A DNA stretch of 12,140 nucleotides from Minisyncoccota bacterium. Lineage in GTDB: Bacteria > Patescibacteriota > Minisyncoccia > Phycocordibacterales > UBA9973. The notes beneath the pieces are model-generated. The model saw nothing but the letters and a program-made list of their open reading frames with translations. It made no database searches and was not told the origin of the DNA. This document shows, in pieces, positions 1 to 5,483 of this stretch (its first letter is position 1; each line of letters opens with the position of its first letter). The stretch spans positions 1 to 12,140 of the forward strand of contig JAGOOL010000014.1 of assembly GCA_017992485.1 (NCBI GenBank), written 5' to 3'. The position numbers and the translations under genes are program-made.

Positions 1-385
1 CTTCAGCATCCGCCTTGAGCTTCTGGAGAATCATCGCCGAAATTTCTTCCGGACGATACTGTGCGCCGCCGATGTTGGCTTTGACACCGCCGTCTTCAGA
101 TTTCTCTATTTTGTAGCTTGCAGTTTCCTTGTCTGAATTGAGTTCAGGATCGTCAAAGCGATGACCCATGAAGCGCTTGATACCGTAAATAGTATTCTGC
201 GGATTTGTGACAGCCTGACGCTTTGCGAGTTGACCGACGAGACGGTCATTGTTTTTCGCGATCGCAACAATAGAAGGAGTTGTTCGCGCACCTTCAATGT
301 TTTCTATGATCTTAGGCTGTCCGCCTTCAATGATTGCGACAGCTGAGTTTGTTGTTCCTAAGTCGATTCCGATTATTTTTGACAT
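1..385 (-). CDS. dnaK: DnaK (Hsp70 chaperone), N-terminal part, cut by window edge
   Basis: This is the first 128 residues of the ATP-dependent Hsp70 chaperone, which folds cytosolic proteins with DnaJ and the nucleotide-exchange factor GrpE. The start codon is at 385 and the gene runs off the left edge. The N-terminus reads MSKIIGIDLGTTNSAVA, the phosphate-1 signature of the actin/Hsp70 ATPase fold (D8, G10, T11, T12, N13). It is followed by EGARTTPSIV and by the typical KRQAVTNP...TIYGIKRFMG stretch. No frameshift is visible. A TATAAA hexamer sits six bases upstream of the ATG, suggesting a leaderless transcript. No CIRCE (HrcA) operator is visible upstream. grpE lies about 3 kb away, with unrelated genes between, and dnaJ is not in the window. 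The family call is certain; only the C-terminal part is unseen. Confidence 0.97.
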   Translation of the reverse strand, partial: MSKIIGIDLGTTNSAVAIIEGGQPKIIENIEGARTTPSIVAIAKNNDRLVGQLAKRQAVTNPQNTIYGIKRFMGHRFDDPELNSDKETASYKIEKSEDGGVKANIGGAQYRPEEISAMILQKLKADAE

Positions 386-391
386 ATGGTT

Positions 392-397
392 TTTATA
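392..397 (-). promoter_or_regulatory. -10 element of dnaK, leaderless geometry
   Basis: On the minus strand TATAAA is followed by the six bases AACCAT and then the dnaK ATG. Transcription would be expected to begin at or within a base or two of the ATG. No convincing -35 is visible because the upstream sequence is AT-rich. The claim rests on the same spacing recurring in front of other genes here. Confidence 0.55.
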
Positions 398-406
398 AAT
401 TAATTA

Positions 407-958
407 TTAATTACTTGGAGTAAGATTATTAATGATTGCGTTAAATGCTGCTAAATATGCATCGCTGTAGTCACCAGAATAAAATATAGTTTCATTTTCT
501 CCGATGTAGTAAGTAATTTGATGCATACCCTGGGCCGAAACTTCTGGAGCATCTTTAGGGTAGAATTTTTCAAATTTTCGTGCGGTTATCTTTCCATCTT
601 TTCCAATTATGACGATGGGCATTTCGTTATAGCCGATGACATATGAATTATTGTCCTGACTTCTGGTTATTGTAACCAGTCCCGCGGGAGCATCAACCAT
701 TGTTTGGGAAACATTCTGTGAAAGCTTTTCAGCACTTTTTTGTGGATCTAAAACAGCGGCTGCAAGGACATTATAGCGAGTCAAACCATTGCTATATTTT
801 TGCCAATTATCTGGAAAAGTATAGTTAAAACTAAAAGTAGCTTCAGGGATTACCTCAACGTCTTCAGTTGTTTCAATTTCTTTTTTTTCATTTTGTCTAT
901 AAACAACAAAACCGATAGCGAGGATAATAATAATTGGAATTAATATATATTTTTTCAT
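407..958 (-). CDS. Membrane-anchored extracytoplasmic protein, unknown function
   Basis: This 183-residue protein has a single hydrophobic segment at residues 4-20 after MKK, then a charged linker rich in E, K and T (about 21-40) and a soluble domain. There is no lipobox cysteine, so it is probably an uncleaved signal anchor with the C-terminal domain outside. The domain begins with FSFNYTFPDNWQKY, the kind of aromatic/Pro/Trp motif that opens PsbP-like or similar secreted alpha/beta domains, but I cannot name a family. It contains no cysteine. The gene starts 22 bases after the end of the DUF3467-like gene and is probably co-transcribed with it. The sequence before its ATG is only A/T-rich, with no clear Shine-Dalgarno and no well-placed -10 hexamer. 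Function unknown. Confidence 0.8.
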   Translation of the reverse strand: MKKYILIPIIIILAIGFVVYRQNEKKEIETTEDVEVIPEATFSFNYTFPDNWQKYSNGLTRYNVLAAAVLDPQKSAEKLSQNVSQTMVDAPAGLVTITRSQDNNSYVIGYNEMPIVIIGKDGKITARKFEKFYPKDAPEVSAQGMHQITYYIGENETIFYSGDYSDAYLAAFNAIINNLTPSN

Positions 959-980
959 AATTTTATTTTTACTTAGTTTT

Positions 981-1262
981 TTACTTTTTCTCTTCCCCTG
1001 CCTTAAAATCTGCTGACTGGAATGGACTTGGAATATCTGCGGCTGTCATATCTATCGTTCCGAATTGCTTTTCGTAGTTTTCGATCTGCTGTGCGAAAAA
1101 CATGGCTATACTTTTGGCGACTTTTGGAGTTGTGGCGTATGGATCGAGATTGTTGCCGGAAGCCATGCAGAACATAACCGCTTCTTTGTTGAACGCCCCA
1201 AGCGCGCCATCACAGAATTTCTTGGGCAATTGATTGAAGTCTACTTTTGTTGGGTCTACCAT
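981..1262 (-). CDS. Small DUF3467-like protein
   Basis: This is a 93-residue soluble protein. The stretch around residues 45-71 (TPKVAKSIAMFFAQQIENYE then KQFGTID) resembles the C-terminal helix and YE..FG.I end of DUF3467 proteins. Those are small bacterial proteins of unknown function, often around 100 residues. The N-terminal half (FCDGALGAF...AVMFCMASG) would match the strand preceding that helix. The last 20 residues are acidic, Pro-containing and probably disordered. The gene faces away from the PaaX-like regulator, sharing a 193-bp intergenic region with it, and is followed 22 bases later by an anchored orphan. The upstream sequence is AT-rich with no clear promoter. The coding call is good; the family assignment is from memory of the motif and is moderate. 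Confidence 0.78.
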   Translation of the reverse strand: MVDPTKVDFNQLPKKFCDGALGAFNKEAVMFCMASGNNLDPYATTPKVAKSIAMFFAQQIENYEKQFGTIDMTAADIPSPFQSADFKAGEEKK

Positions 1263-1387
1263 ATATTTTTTATTTTTATTTAATAAATAACTAATAATTT
1301 TTTTGTAACATTTTAAGGACGTGTATTTACCCTACATATTCGATACACACCTTTGCTTGTTTTTAAATTATATACCTGCCTATTTAT

Positions 1388-1425
1388 TTTGACAAGTATT
1401 TCGTGACCGCTGATTCCTTGTCAAA
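1388..1425. promoter_or_regulatory. Candidate operator: 9-bp inverted repeat with 20-bp spacer
   Basis: TTTGACAAG at 1388-1396 is repeated as its exact reverse complement CTTGTCAAA at 1417-1425, separated by 20 bases. The right arm overlaps the proposed -35 (TTGTCA) of the downstream regulator gene. A dimeric repressor bound here would block that promoter, which would fit autoregulation by the wHTH protein encoded next to it. There is no following T-run, so this is unlikely to be a terminator. The dyad is directly visible; its role is inferred. Confidence 0.5.
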
Positions 1426-1446
1426 GTCATAATAACATATTAAAAT
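1418..1446 (+). promoter_or_regulatory. Candidate promoter of PaaX-like gene
   Basis: TTGTCA (1418-1423) and TAAAAT (1441-1446) are separated by 17 bases. The -10 hexamer ends nine bases before the ATG at 1456. GAAGG lies between them, five to nine bases before the ATG, and could serve as a Shine-Dalgarno only if transcription starts further upstream. The -35 overlaps the right arm of the inverted repeat. Confidence 0.5.
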
Positions 1447-1455
1447 GAAGGTATT

Positions 1456-2067
1456 ATGAAGAAAACGGATGGCGAATCTAAAAAAAGCCCGAAAACTGAC
1501 CAAAATAGTCAGCGGAACACTCCTCAGTCTGCCATTTTAAAGGTCCTCAGCCGCAAGAAGGCCGTCTCGTTGGACAAACTCAAATCCGAAGCTGAAACAA
1601 GCCTTTTGGGCGATTTTAAGGGCCAATACAAGGCAGGTGCGAAGCCTTCTTACGCTATTTCACGAACAATTAAAGCCATGATTGACGGCGGCTTGGCCGA
1701 GATACTTTCAGCTGGCCAAAGTGACTTCGTTCGCATCACTTCGGAAGGTCGCCAAAAGCTTTACCGAGACGAACTCTCAAGCACGAGCATGCCGATTTCC
1801 CGAACCTGGGACGGCAAATGGCGAATGATTTTACTCGACTTGCCAGAGGACCGCAAAAACGAACGCGAAGCGCTTCGTTACTTACTCAAAAAAGCTGGTT
1901 TCTCAATACTCAAAAACTCTGTTTGGATCTCCCCTTTTCCATTTGAACAATTCTTTAGCAATATTAAAAAAGATCTTAATCTCACGACGGAAATGATGAT
2001 CGTGACAACTGATTCGATTGATCCGGAAACGGAAAAAGCGCTATTTGCTATTTTTAGCCTTCAGTAG
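1456..2067 (+). CDS. PaaX-like transcriptional regulator (wHTH plus Cas2-like ferredoxin-fold domain)
   Basis: This 203-residue protein has a disordered basic N-terminus (1-22) and a region at about 24-105 that looks like a winged helix (SAILKVLSRKKAVSLDKL... ending in FVRITSEGRQKLY). A C-terminal domain from about 117 begins WDGKWRMILLDLPEDRKNE and continues through ALRYLLKKAGF and KNSVWISPFP. That second part is the PaaX central domain, a ferredoxin-like fold shared with the CRISPR nuclease Cas2, and automated pipelines often label such proteins Cas2. Full PaaX of phenylacetate catabolism is about 300 residues, so this is a shorter relative with no phenylacetate genes nearby. It is probably a DNA-binding repressor, possibly of its own gene through the adjacent dyad. 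Its 3' end overlaps the convergent YjdF-like gene by 27 bases. Target and ligand are unknown. Confidence 0.85.
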   Translation: MKKTDGESKKSPKTDQNSQRNTPQSAILKVLSRKKAVSLDKLKSEAETSLLGDFKGQYKAGAKPSYAISRTIKAMIDGGLAEILSAGQSDFVRITSEGRQKLYRDELSSTSMPISRTWDGKWRMILLDLPEDRKNEREALRYLLKKAGFSILKNSVWISPFPFEQFFSNIKKDLNLTTEMMIVTTDSIDPETEKALFAIFSLQ

Positions 2068-2655
2068 CTGAAGCTTAGCGACAACGAATGTTACAACGAG
2101 AGCAATTGCCAAGCCTTCAAGCGTATTAGCTATATCTTTTGACGTATCCCAAAAATCTGCCTGTGCTGCAATAAAGAGAAAAGCGAGATGTGGACTTGCA
2201 AGCTGGCGCACAATGAGCTCGATAACTTCATAGAAAGCGGCAAATGCCATAATGACCGAAGCCGGAACAAAGTATTTCAGGAAAGGATGACTGCCAATAT
2301 TTTTTTTGAAAATCTCGAGCAGTGGATAGAAAAGCAGAAGACCAAATGAAAAATGCGTCAGCCGATCGAACATATTGCGACCGTCAATATTTTCCCATTT
2401 TGCCAAGACAAATCCGAACGGTACATTTGCGACACCATAGTGCGCCTGAATAATCGGCAAGAGCAAGTATAGAAAAATGAGTGTATACGAAATATCTGAA
2501 AAGCCGAATCTTCGGCCAAGGTAGATTATAAAAGGTATCGCTATTAAGACAGGGGAAATTTCCAAAAACCAATTTCCATACGATTCGGGCGAAATTGCCG
2601 ACAACCCTACCGCAAGCACAAAAAGAGCTAAGAGCACTTTACGGTATGTATTCAT
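2041..2655 (-). CDS. YjdF/DUF2238 family integral membrane protein
   Basis: This 204-residue polytopic inner-membrane protein has about six hydrophobic segments: roughly residues 7-22, 32-46, 56-70, 100-116, 127-147 and 178-195. Family-diagnostic motifs of the DUF2238/YjdF group are visible: HYGVANVPFG (72-81), FDRLTHFSFG (96-105), the intramembrane FYEVIE (141-146), and ADFWDTSKDI (166-175). The conserved H, D, E and D residues could form a polar site within the membrane, but the function of the family is not established. The length is normal for the family. A TTGCTA-N17-CTAAAT promoter-like pair ends six bases before the ATG, so the gene may be leaderless. Its end overlaps the PaaX-like gene tail to tail, so neither has room for a terminator between them. 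Confidence 0.88.
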   Translation of the reverse strand: MNTYRKVLLALFVLAVGLSAISPESYGNWFLEISPVLIAIPFIIYLGRRFGFSDISYTLIFLYLLLPIIQAHYGVANVPFGFVLAKWENIDGRNMFDRLTHFSFGLLLFYPLLEIFKKNIGSHPFLKYFVPASVIMAFAAFYEVIELIVRQLASPHLAFLFIAAQADFWDTSKDIANTLEGLAIALVVTFVVAKLQLLKAKNSK

Positions 2656-2708
2656 ATACTCATTTAGACAGATGTAGCGGAAAATAGCAACGCTCGTTTG
2701 AGTAAATA

Positions 2709-2736
2709 AAAAACCCCGAGCACGGCTCAGGGTTTT
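2709..2736 (-). terminator. Rho-independent terminator after the 102-residue orphan
   Basis: On the minus strand, AACCCTGAGC, the loop CGT and GCTCGGGGTT form a stem with one internal mismatch, followed by TTTTTTATTT. The other strand also carries a T-run, so it could work in both directions. The stem begins inside the last codons of the gene: the KKP and TGA stop codons form the 5' arm. Confidence 0.85.
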
Positions 2737-3035
2737 TTTATAATTTCTACTCCTTTGTCAGCACATGCCTGATCTAAGACTTTTTGGAAGGTAGCTTTAA
2801 CAGCATCTCTACCGTCAATGCTAATATAGGTCGTAATATCGTGATAACTAAATTGTTCTACCAAATCACCGTACATTGCCTTGGCAAAAGCTTCAGGAAT
2901 ATAGTCAACATGGTAACAATCAATTTCAATGCGTTTTTTTAACCGGAGGAAAGCTTCAAGTTGCAACCTCGTTGGTATCGCCTTTTCTGGACGATGAAAG
3001 AAGCGCTGCAAATGTTTGAGATAGATTTCCTGCAT
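2727..3035 (-). CDS. Small orphan protein (102 aa)
   Basis: This 102-residue soluble protein starts MQEIYLKHLQRFFHRPEKAI and ends EIIKKP. It has an N-terminal helix-rich basic part (1-35) and a central aromatic segment (CYHVDYIPEAFAKAMYGDL, 40-58). A following segment, HDITTYISIDGRDAVK, looks like a beta strand and turn. I do not recognise a family. Coding status is supported by an intact frame, its own terminator overlapping the stop codon, and similar gene spacing to its neighbours. A weak TAAACT hexamer lies six bases before the ATG, the position seen in better examples in this window. The operon partner, if any, is the orphan upstream at 3098-3484, which ends about 60 bases before it. Confidence 0.72.
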   Translation of the reverse strand: MQEIYLKHLQRFFHRPEKAIPTRLQLEAFLRLKKRIEIDCYHVDYIPEAFAKAMYGDLVEQFSYHDITTYISIDGRDAVKATFQKVLDQACADKGVEIIKKP

Positions 3036-3094
3036 CTGTTTAGTTTATAGATTGGTTCACCCGCACTATAGCACCTCACAGATATTGAGACCAC

Positions 3095-3484
3095 CTAAGC
3101 AGCTTGACCTCTTTCTGTTTGCGTATTTTCTTCTGCTGCGTCCACTGCTCCGCCAACTTTCTTTGCCGCCCTTCGTTCAACAAAACCAAGATAGTTCGTG
3201 AAGAGAGCTTCCATATCTTCATATTTCATTTCCTTTATATCTTCAATAAACTGACTTCGAATATCTTCATCTACTATTGGCTGGTTATTAGCATCGAGTG
3301 AGCCGATAGCCTTGAGTGCTTTATTGAAAAATGTATCGCGATTGAATTCATCAATTTCGGAACGCGTTTCTGGAAACTTACCGACTAGAGCTGCTGCCAA
3401 TGCTCGTTCAAAATCTTTATCGTACAGATATGCACCCTCTTGGTCATTTGGACTTTTCTCGATTTTCATATTATTCATATTCAT
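3095..3484 (-). CDS. Small acidic orphan protein downstream of grpE (129 aa)
   Basis: The frame is open further upstream into grpE. The better start is the ATG at 3484 (or 3478), because a perfect TATAAT ends six bases before 3484 and the longer version would overlap grpE by about 100 bases. The protein is about 129 residues, soluble and helical, with no cysteine. It contains DKDFERALAAALVGKFPETR and a conserved-looking segment IRSQFIEDIKEMKYEDMEAL, then an Ala/Glu-rich, probably disordered tail. No family is recognised. Its position directly after grpE (stop at 3501, gap 16 bases) could suggest co-expression, but its own -10 element suggests an independent start as well. Confidence 0.75.
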   Translation of the reverse strand: MNMNNMKIEKSPNDQEGAYLYDKDFERALAAALVGKFPETRSEIDEFNRDTFFNKALKAIGSLDANNQPIVDEDIRSQFIEDIKEMKYEDMEALFTNYLGFVERRAAKKVGGAVDAAEENTQTERGQAA

Positions 3485-3490
3485 ACCTGC

Positions 3491-3496
3491 ATTATA
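3491..3496 (-). promoter_or_regulatory. -10 element (TATAAT) of the 129-residue orphan
   Basis: A perfect TATAAT on the minus strand is followed by GCAGGT and then ATG at 3484. TTTGCA lies 16 bases upstream inside the 3' end of grpE and could be a -35. GCAGGT is also weakly Shine-Dalgarno-like for the alternative ATG at 3478, so both leaderless and leadered initiation are possible. Confidence 0.6.
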
Positions 3497-3500
3497 CGCC

Positions 3501-4124
3501 TTAGTTTTTAATTGCAAAGACAGTGACTCTCGCTGGACGAAAGACTTTATCTCCGTTCTTATAGCCCTTCTGAATAATCTGTGCAATGGTGTTGTCCACA
3601 CCAGTGTCGTCGGTCGGAATTGTACTCATCGCTTCGTGGAGATTTGGATCAATTGCGTCACCGAGCTTCATCGGAATTTCTTCGATACCGTGTTCGCCGA
3701 GCACCTTGAGGAGTTGCTGATGAATATACTCAACGCCCATGCGCCAATTCTTGTCGACTTTTTCCCAAGCTTCTTTGTTGGCAAAAGCCATATCGTACGC
3801 ATCGAGCACGGGTAGGAGTTCTTCGGCAAAATGTTCTTTCGCCATTGTTTCAATCTTGCGATTGTGTTCAATTTCAGTTTTGCGATAGTTCATAAAGTCG
3901 GCTCGCTCACGCTGCCAACTGGTGAGGTATTCCTGCTTTTCAAGAGTCGTCTGCTTGAGGTCTTTGCGAAGTTTTTTGAGTGTCGCCTTAAGGTCTTCTT
4001 CGCCGTCGGCGTTATAGACAAATTCAACAACATCGTCTTCTTCAGAGATGTCTTCTGCTGGAAAGTCAGTTGGAATTTCTATTGGCTCCCCTGTATTTTG
4101 TTTGAGTTCATCATTGTCTTGCAT
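3501..4124 (-). CDS. grpE: GrpE, nucleotide-exchange factor of DnaK
   Basis: This 207-residue cytosolic cochaperone releases ADP from DnaK. The first 45 residues are acidic and disordered, residues about 45-100 form the long coiled-coil helix (including ERADFMNYRKTEIEHN), and the C-terminal beta domain carries the family signature. That signature is visible as AIDPNLHEAM (157-166) and IIQKGYKNGDKVFRPARVTV (183-202). Length and layout are normal. It is separated from dnaK by about 3 kb of other genes, unlike the usual hrcA-grpE-dnaK cluster, and no CIRCE element is seen. It has its own good promoter directly before the ATG and seems to be leaderless. Confidence 0.96.
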   Translation of the reverse strand: MQDNDELKQNTGEPIEIPTDFPAEDISEEDDVVEFVYNADGEEDLKATLKKLRKDLKQTTLEKQEYLTSWQRERADFMNYRKTEIEHNRKIETMAKEHFAEELLPVLDAYDMAFANKEAWEKVDKNWRMGVEYIHQQLLKVLGEHGIEEIPMKLGDAIDPNLHEAMSTIPTDDTGVDNTIAQIIQKGYKNGDKVFRPARVTVFAIKN

Positions 4125-4130
4125 GCCGCA

Positions 4131-4158
4131 ATTATACTCAGAATGAGATTAGTTTCAA
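4131..4158 (-). promoter_or_regulatory. grpE promoter, leaderless geometry
   Basis: On the minus strand TTGAAA (4153-4158), a 16-base spacer and a perfect TATAAT (4131-4136) are followed by TGCGGC and the grpE ATG. Both hexamers lie in the short gap after the PQQ-type gene. This is the clearest complete sigma70-like promoter of the leaderless class in the window. Confidence 0.75.
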
Positions 4159-4165
4159 ATCAAGA

Positions 4166-5425
4166 TTAATTCTTTACAACGCGGTAAATGTTACCCGTAT
4201 CATCGTCAGATATATAGAGTGCATTGTCCTTTCCAAAAACGACATCAACTGGGCGACCAAGCTTCGTGCCGTCTTTTGTTAACCAGCCGGAAATAAAATC
4301 TTCGATAGCTGCGTAGTTTCCGTCTGCATCAAACGTAATGCGTGCGATTTTGTAGCCAGTCGGTTCGTTACGATTCCATGAACCATGATATGCGACAAGC
4401 AAGCTACCCGCGAGATTGGCCTGACTTCCTGATTCAGCCTTACCCCAAGCTTCAGGGATAAATGCGAGTCCGAGTGGAGCAGAGTGAGCCTGAAGATCGA
4501 TAAATGCTGGAACTTCGAATGGCAACATGCATGGATTGCGAATGTATGTCTTTTTATCAAAATCATTATCGTGAACATTTTGGCTGTAACAATTTGGCCA
4601 ACCGTAATCTTTGCCTGGTTCAATGATATTGATTTCATCCGGTGGAATTTCATCACCCAAACCATCGCGCGCCATTTCAGTCGCGAAGATTTTTCCATCT
4701 TTGTTGAGTGTCATAAAAACCGAATTGCGGAGACCTCGTGCGTATTCGGAAACGGTACCAGTTGAAATATTGTACGCCATGATGCGTCCGCGCATACTGT
4801 CTTTTTCTACGCAGACATTGCACGATGAACCAACAGAAATGAGGAGAATATTTTCATCAGGAAGCATTTGGAGTGTGCGCGTAAAGTGACGATCGGTCGC
4901 AGTGGATGGAATGTCGATCAACTTTTTTGGATTTGTTACAGCACCTGTTGCTGGATCGTAGTCGTAGCTCGTTAGTTTGCTTGCTTGTGCAACAAAAAGC
5001 GCACAGGAATTTTCGCGACAGAGGAATTCGAGGCCGTGCGGCTTGCTGAGACCAGAGATAAGGGTTTTCGTTGTATCAGCAATACCGTCAGCATTGGTGT
5101 CTTCAATGATACTGACTCTTCCTTCACTTGTTTGCGAAACGAGCATACGACCTTTTGGGTCAAAAAGTATGACGCGCGCATCTTTGATATTTTTGGCAAA
5201 AATCTGCATTGCGAAGCCGTCCGGAATAGAAAGCTTGGCAATGAGCGGATCTTTGGTTGGATTTTTTTCGACAGTTACTGGGGTCGGATTATTTGTTCCA
5301 TCCGGATTTTCGGTTGAAGGAATATTGACGGACCCAATTTCTTTTTTGATTACATATGCGCCAACAGCAAGGAGCGCAACAATAGCAGCTGCAACCAGCC
5401 AGCGGTTTGCCTTATTTTTTCTCAT
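4166..5425 (-). CDS. Membrane-anchored PQQ-type sugar (sorbosone/glucose) dehydrogenase-like beta-propeller
   Basis: This 419-residue protein has a basic N-terminus and one membrane segment (residues 9-26), then a Pro/Thr-rich linker (35-60) and a six-bladed propeller outside the membrane. Motifs of the soluble glucose dehydrogenase/sorbosone dehydrogenase family are present: SIPDGFAMQIFAKNI, KPHGLEF (H130), ARGLRNSVF (R230, R233, N234), GDEIPPDEIN, GKDYGWPNCY, AYHGSWNR (H347) and GRPVDVVFGKDNALYISDD (R391, D394). DTNADGIAD (109-117) is a DxDxDG-type calcium-binding loop. Family members oxidise sugars with PQQ, but the substrate cannot be read from the sequence and some relatives bind no cofactor. 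No PQQ synthesis genes are in the window. Four cysteines near 202-205 and 279-299 could form disulfides. Confidence 0.88.
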   Translation of the reverse strand: MRKNKANRWLVAAAIVALLAVGAYVIKKEIGSVNIPSTENPDGTNNPTPVTVEKNPTKDPLIAKLSIPDGFAMQIFAKNIKDARVILFDPKGRMLVSQTSEGRVSIIEDTNADGIADTTKTLISGLSKPHGLEFLCRENSCALFVAQASKLTSYDYDPATGAVTNPKKLIDIPSTATDRHFTRTLQMLPDENILLISVGSSCNVCVEKDSMRGRIMAYNISTGTVSEYARGLRNSVFMTLNKDGKIFATEMARDGLGDEIPPDEINIIEPGKDYGWPNCYSQNVHDNDFDKKTYIRNPCMLPFEVPAFIDLQAHSAPLGLAFIPEAWGKAESGSQANLAGSLLVAYHGSWNRNEPTGYKIARITFDADGNYAAIEDFISGWLTKDGTKLGRPVDVVFGKDNALYISDDDTGNIYRVVKN

Positions 5426-5431
5426 ACATTT

Positions 5432-5437
5432 ATTGTA
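5432..5437 (-). promoter_or_regulatory. -10 element (TACAAT) of the PQQ-type dehydrogenase gene
   Basis: TACAAT on the minus strand is followed by AAATGT and the ATG at 5425. A second TACAAT lies eight bases further upstream, and TTTACA lies 15 bases before the proximal copy. The six-base gap to the ATG matches the other leaderless candidates here. Confidence 0.55.
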
Positions 5438-5483
5438 GCATTGTAGCTAGAATGTAAACACTATGCGACGCGCGAGAACTATA

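Larger units (their letters stand above)
1263..1455. other. Divergent intergenic region with two dyads
   Basis: This is the longest non-coding stretch in the window, between the divergently transcribed DUF3467-like gene and the PaaX-like gene. The left third is A/T-rich. A short dyad, GTGTAT at 1321-1326 and ATACAC at 1343-1348 (16-base spacer), lies in the middle. A longer 9+9 dyad lies at 1388-1425 next to the plus-strand promoter. No ORF or RNA gene is recognisable. Confidence 0.6.

Noticed and set aside
1389..1417. TTGACA at 1389-1394 as the -35 of the regulator gene
   Set aside because: No acceptable -10 lies 16-18 bases downstream (GATTCC region). The TTGTCA/TAAAAT pair further on is better and the TTGACA belongs to the dyad.
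1456..2067. Calling the regulator a CRISPR Cas2 nuclease
   Set aside because: Only the C-terminal half has the Cas2-like fold. There is an N-terminal winged helix as in PaaX, and no Cas1 or repeat array is present.
2059..2073. CTTCAG-TAG-CTGAAG hairpin as a terminator between the convergent genes
   Set aside because: The stem is only six base pairs with a three-base loop, and no T-run follows on either strand. It lies at the stop codon of the plus-strand gene.
3485..3601. Upstream extension of the 129-residue orphan into grpE
   Set aside because: The added residues are the out-of-frame reading of the conserved grpE C-terminus, and the TATAAT before 3484 supports the shorter start.
3312..3815. 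Plus-strand open frame opposite grpE
   Set aside because: It is antisense to the well-supported grpE signature region and has no recognisable protein pattern. It is a shadow of the real gene.
383..4165. CIRCE (TTAGCACTC-N9-GAGTGCTAA) near dnaK or grpE
   Set aside because: Looked for upstream of both genes and not found.
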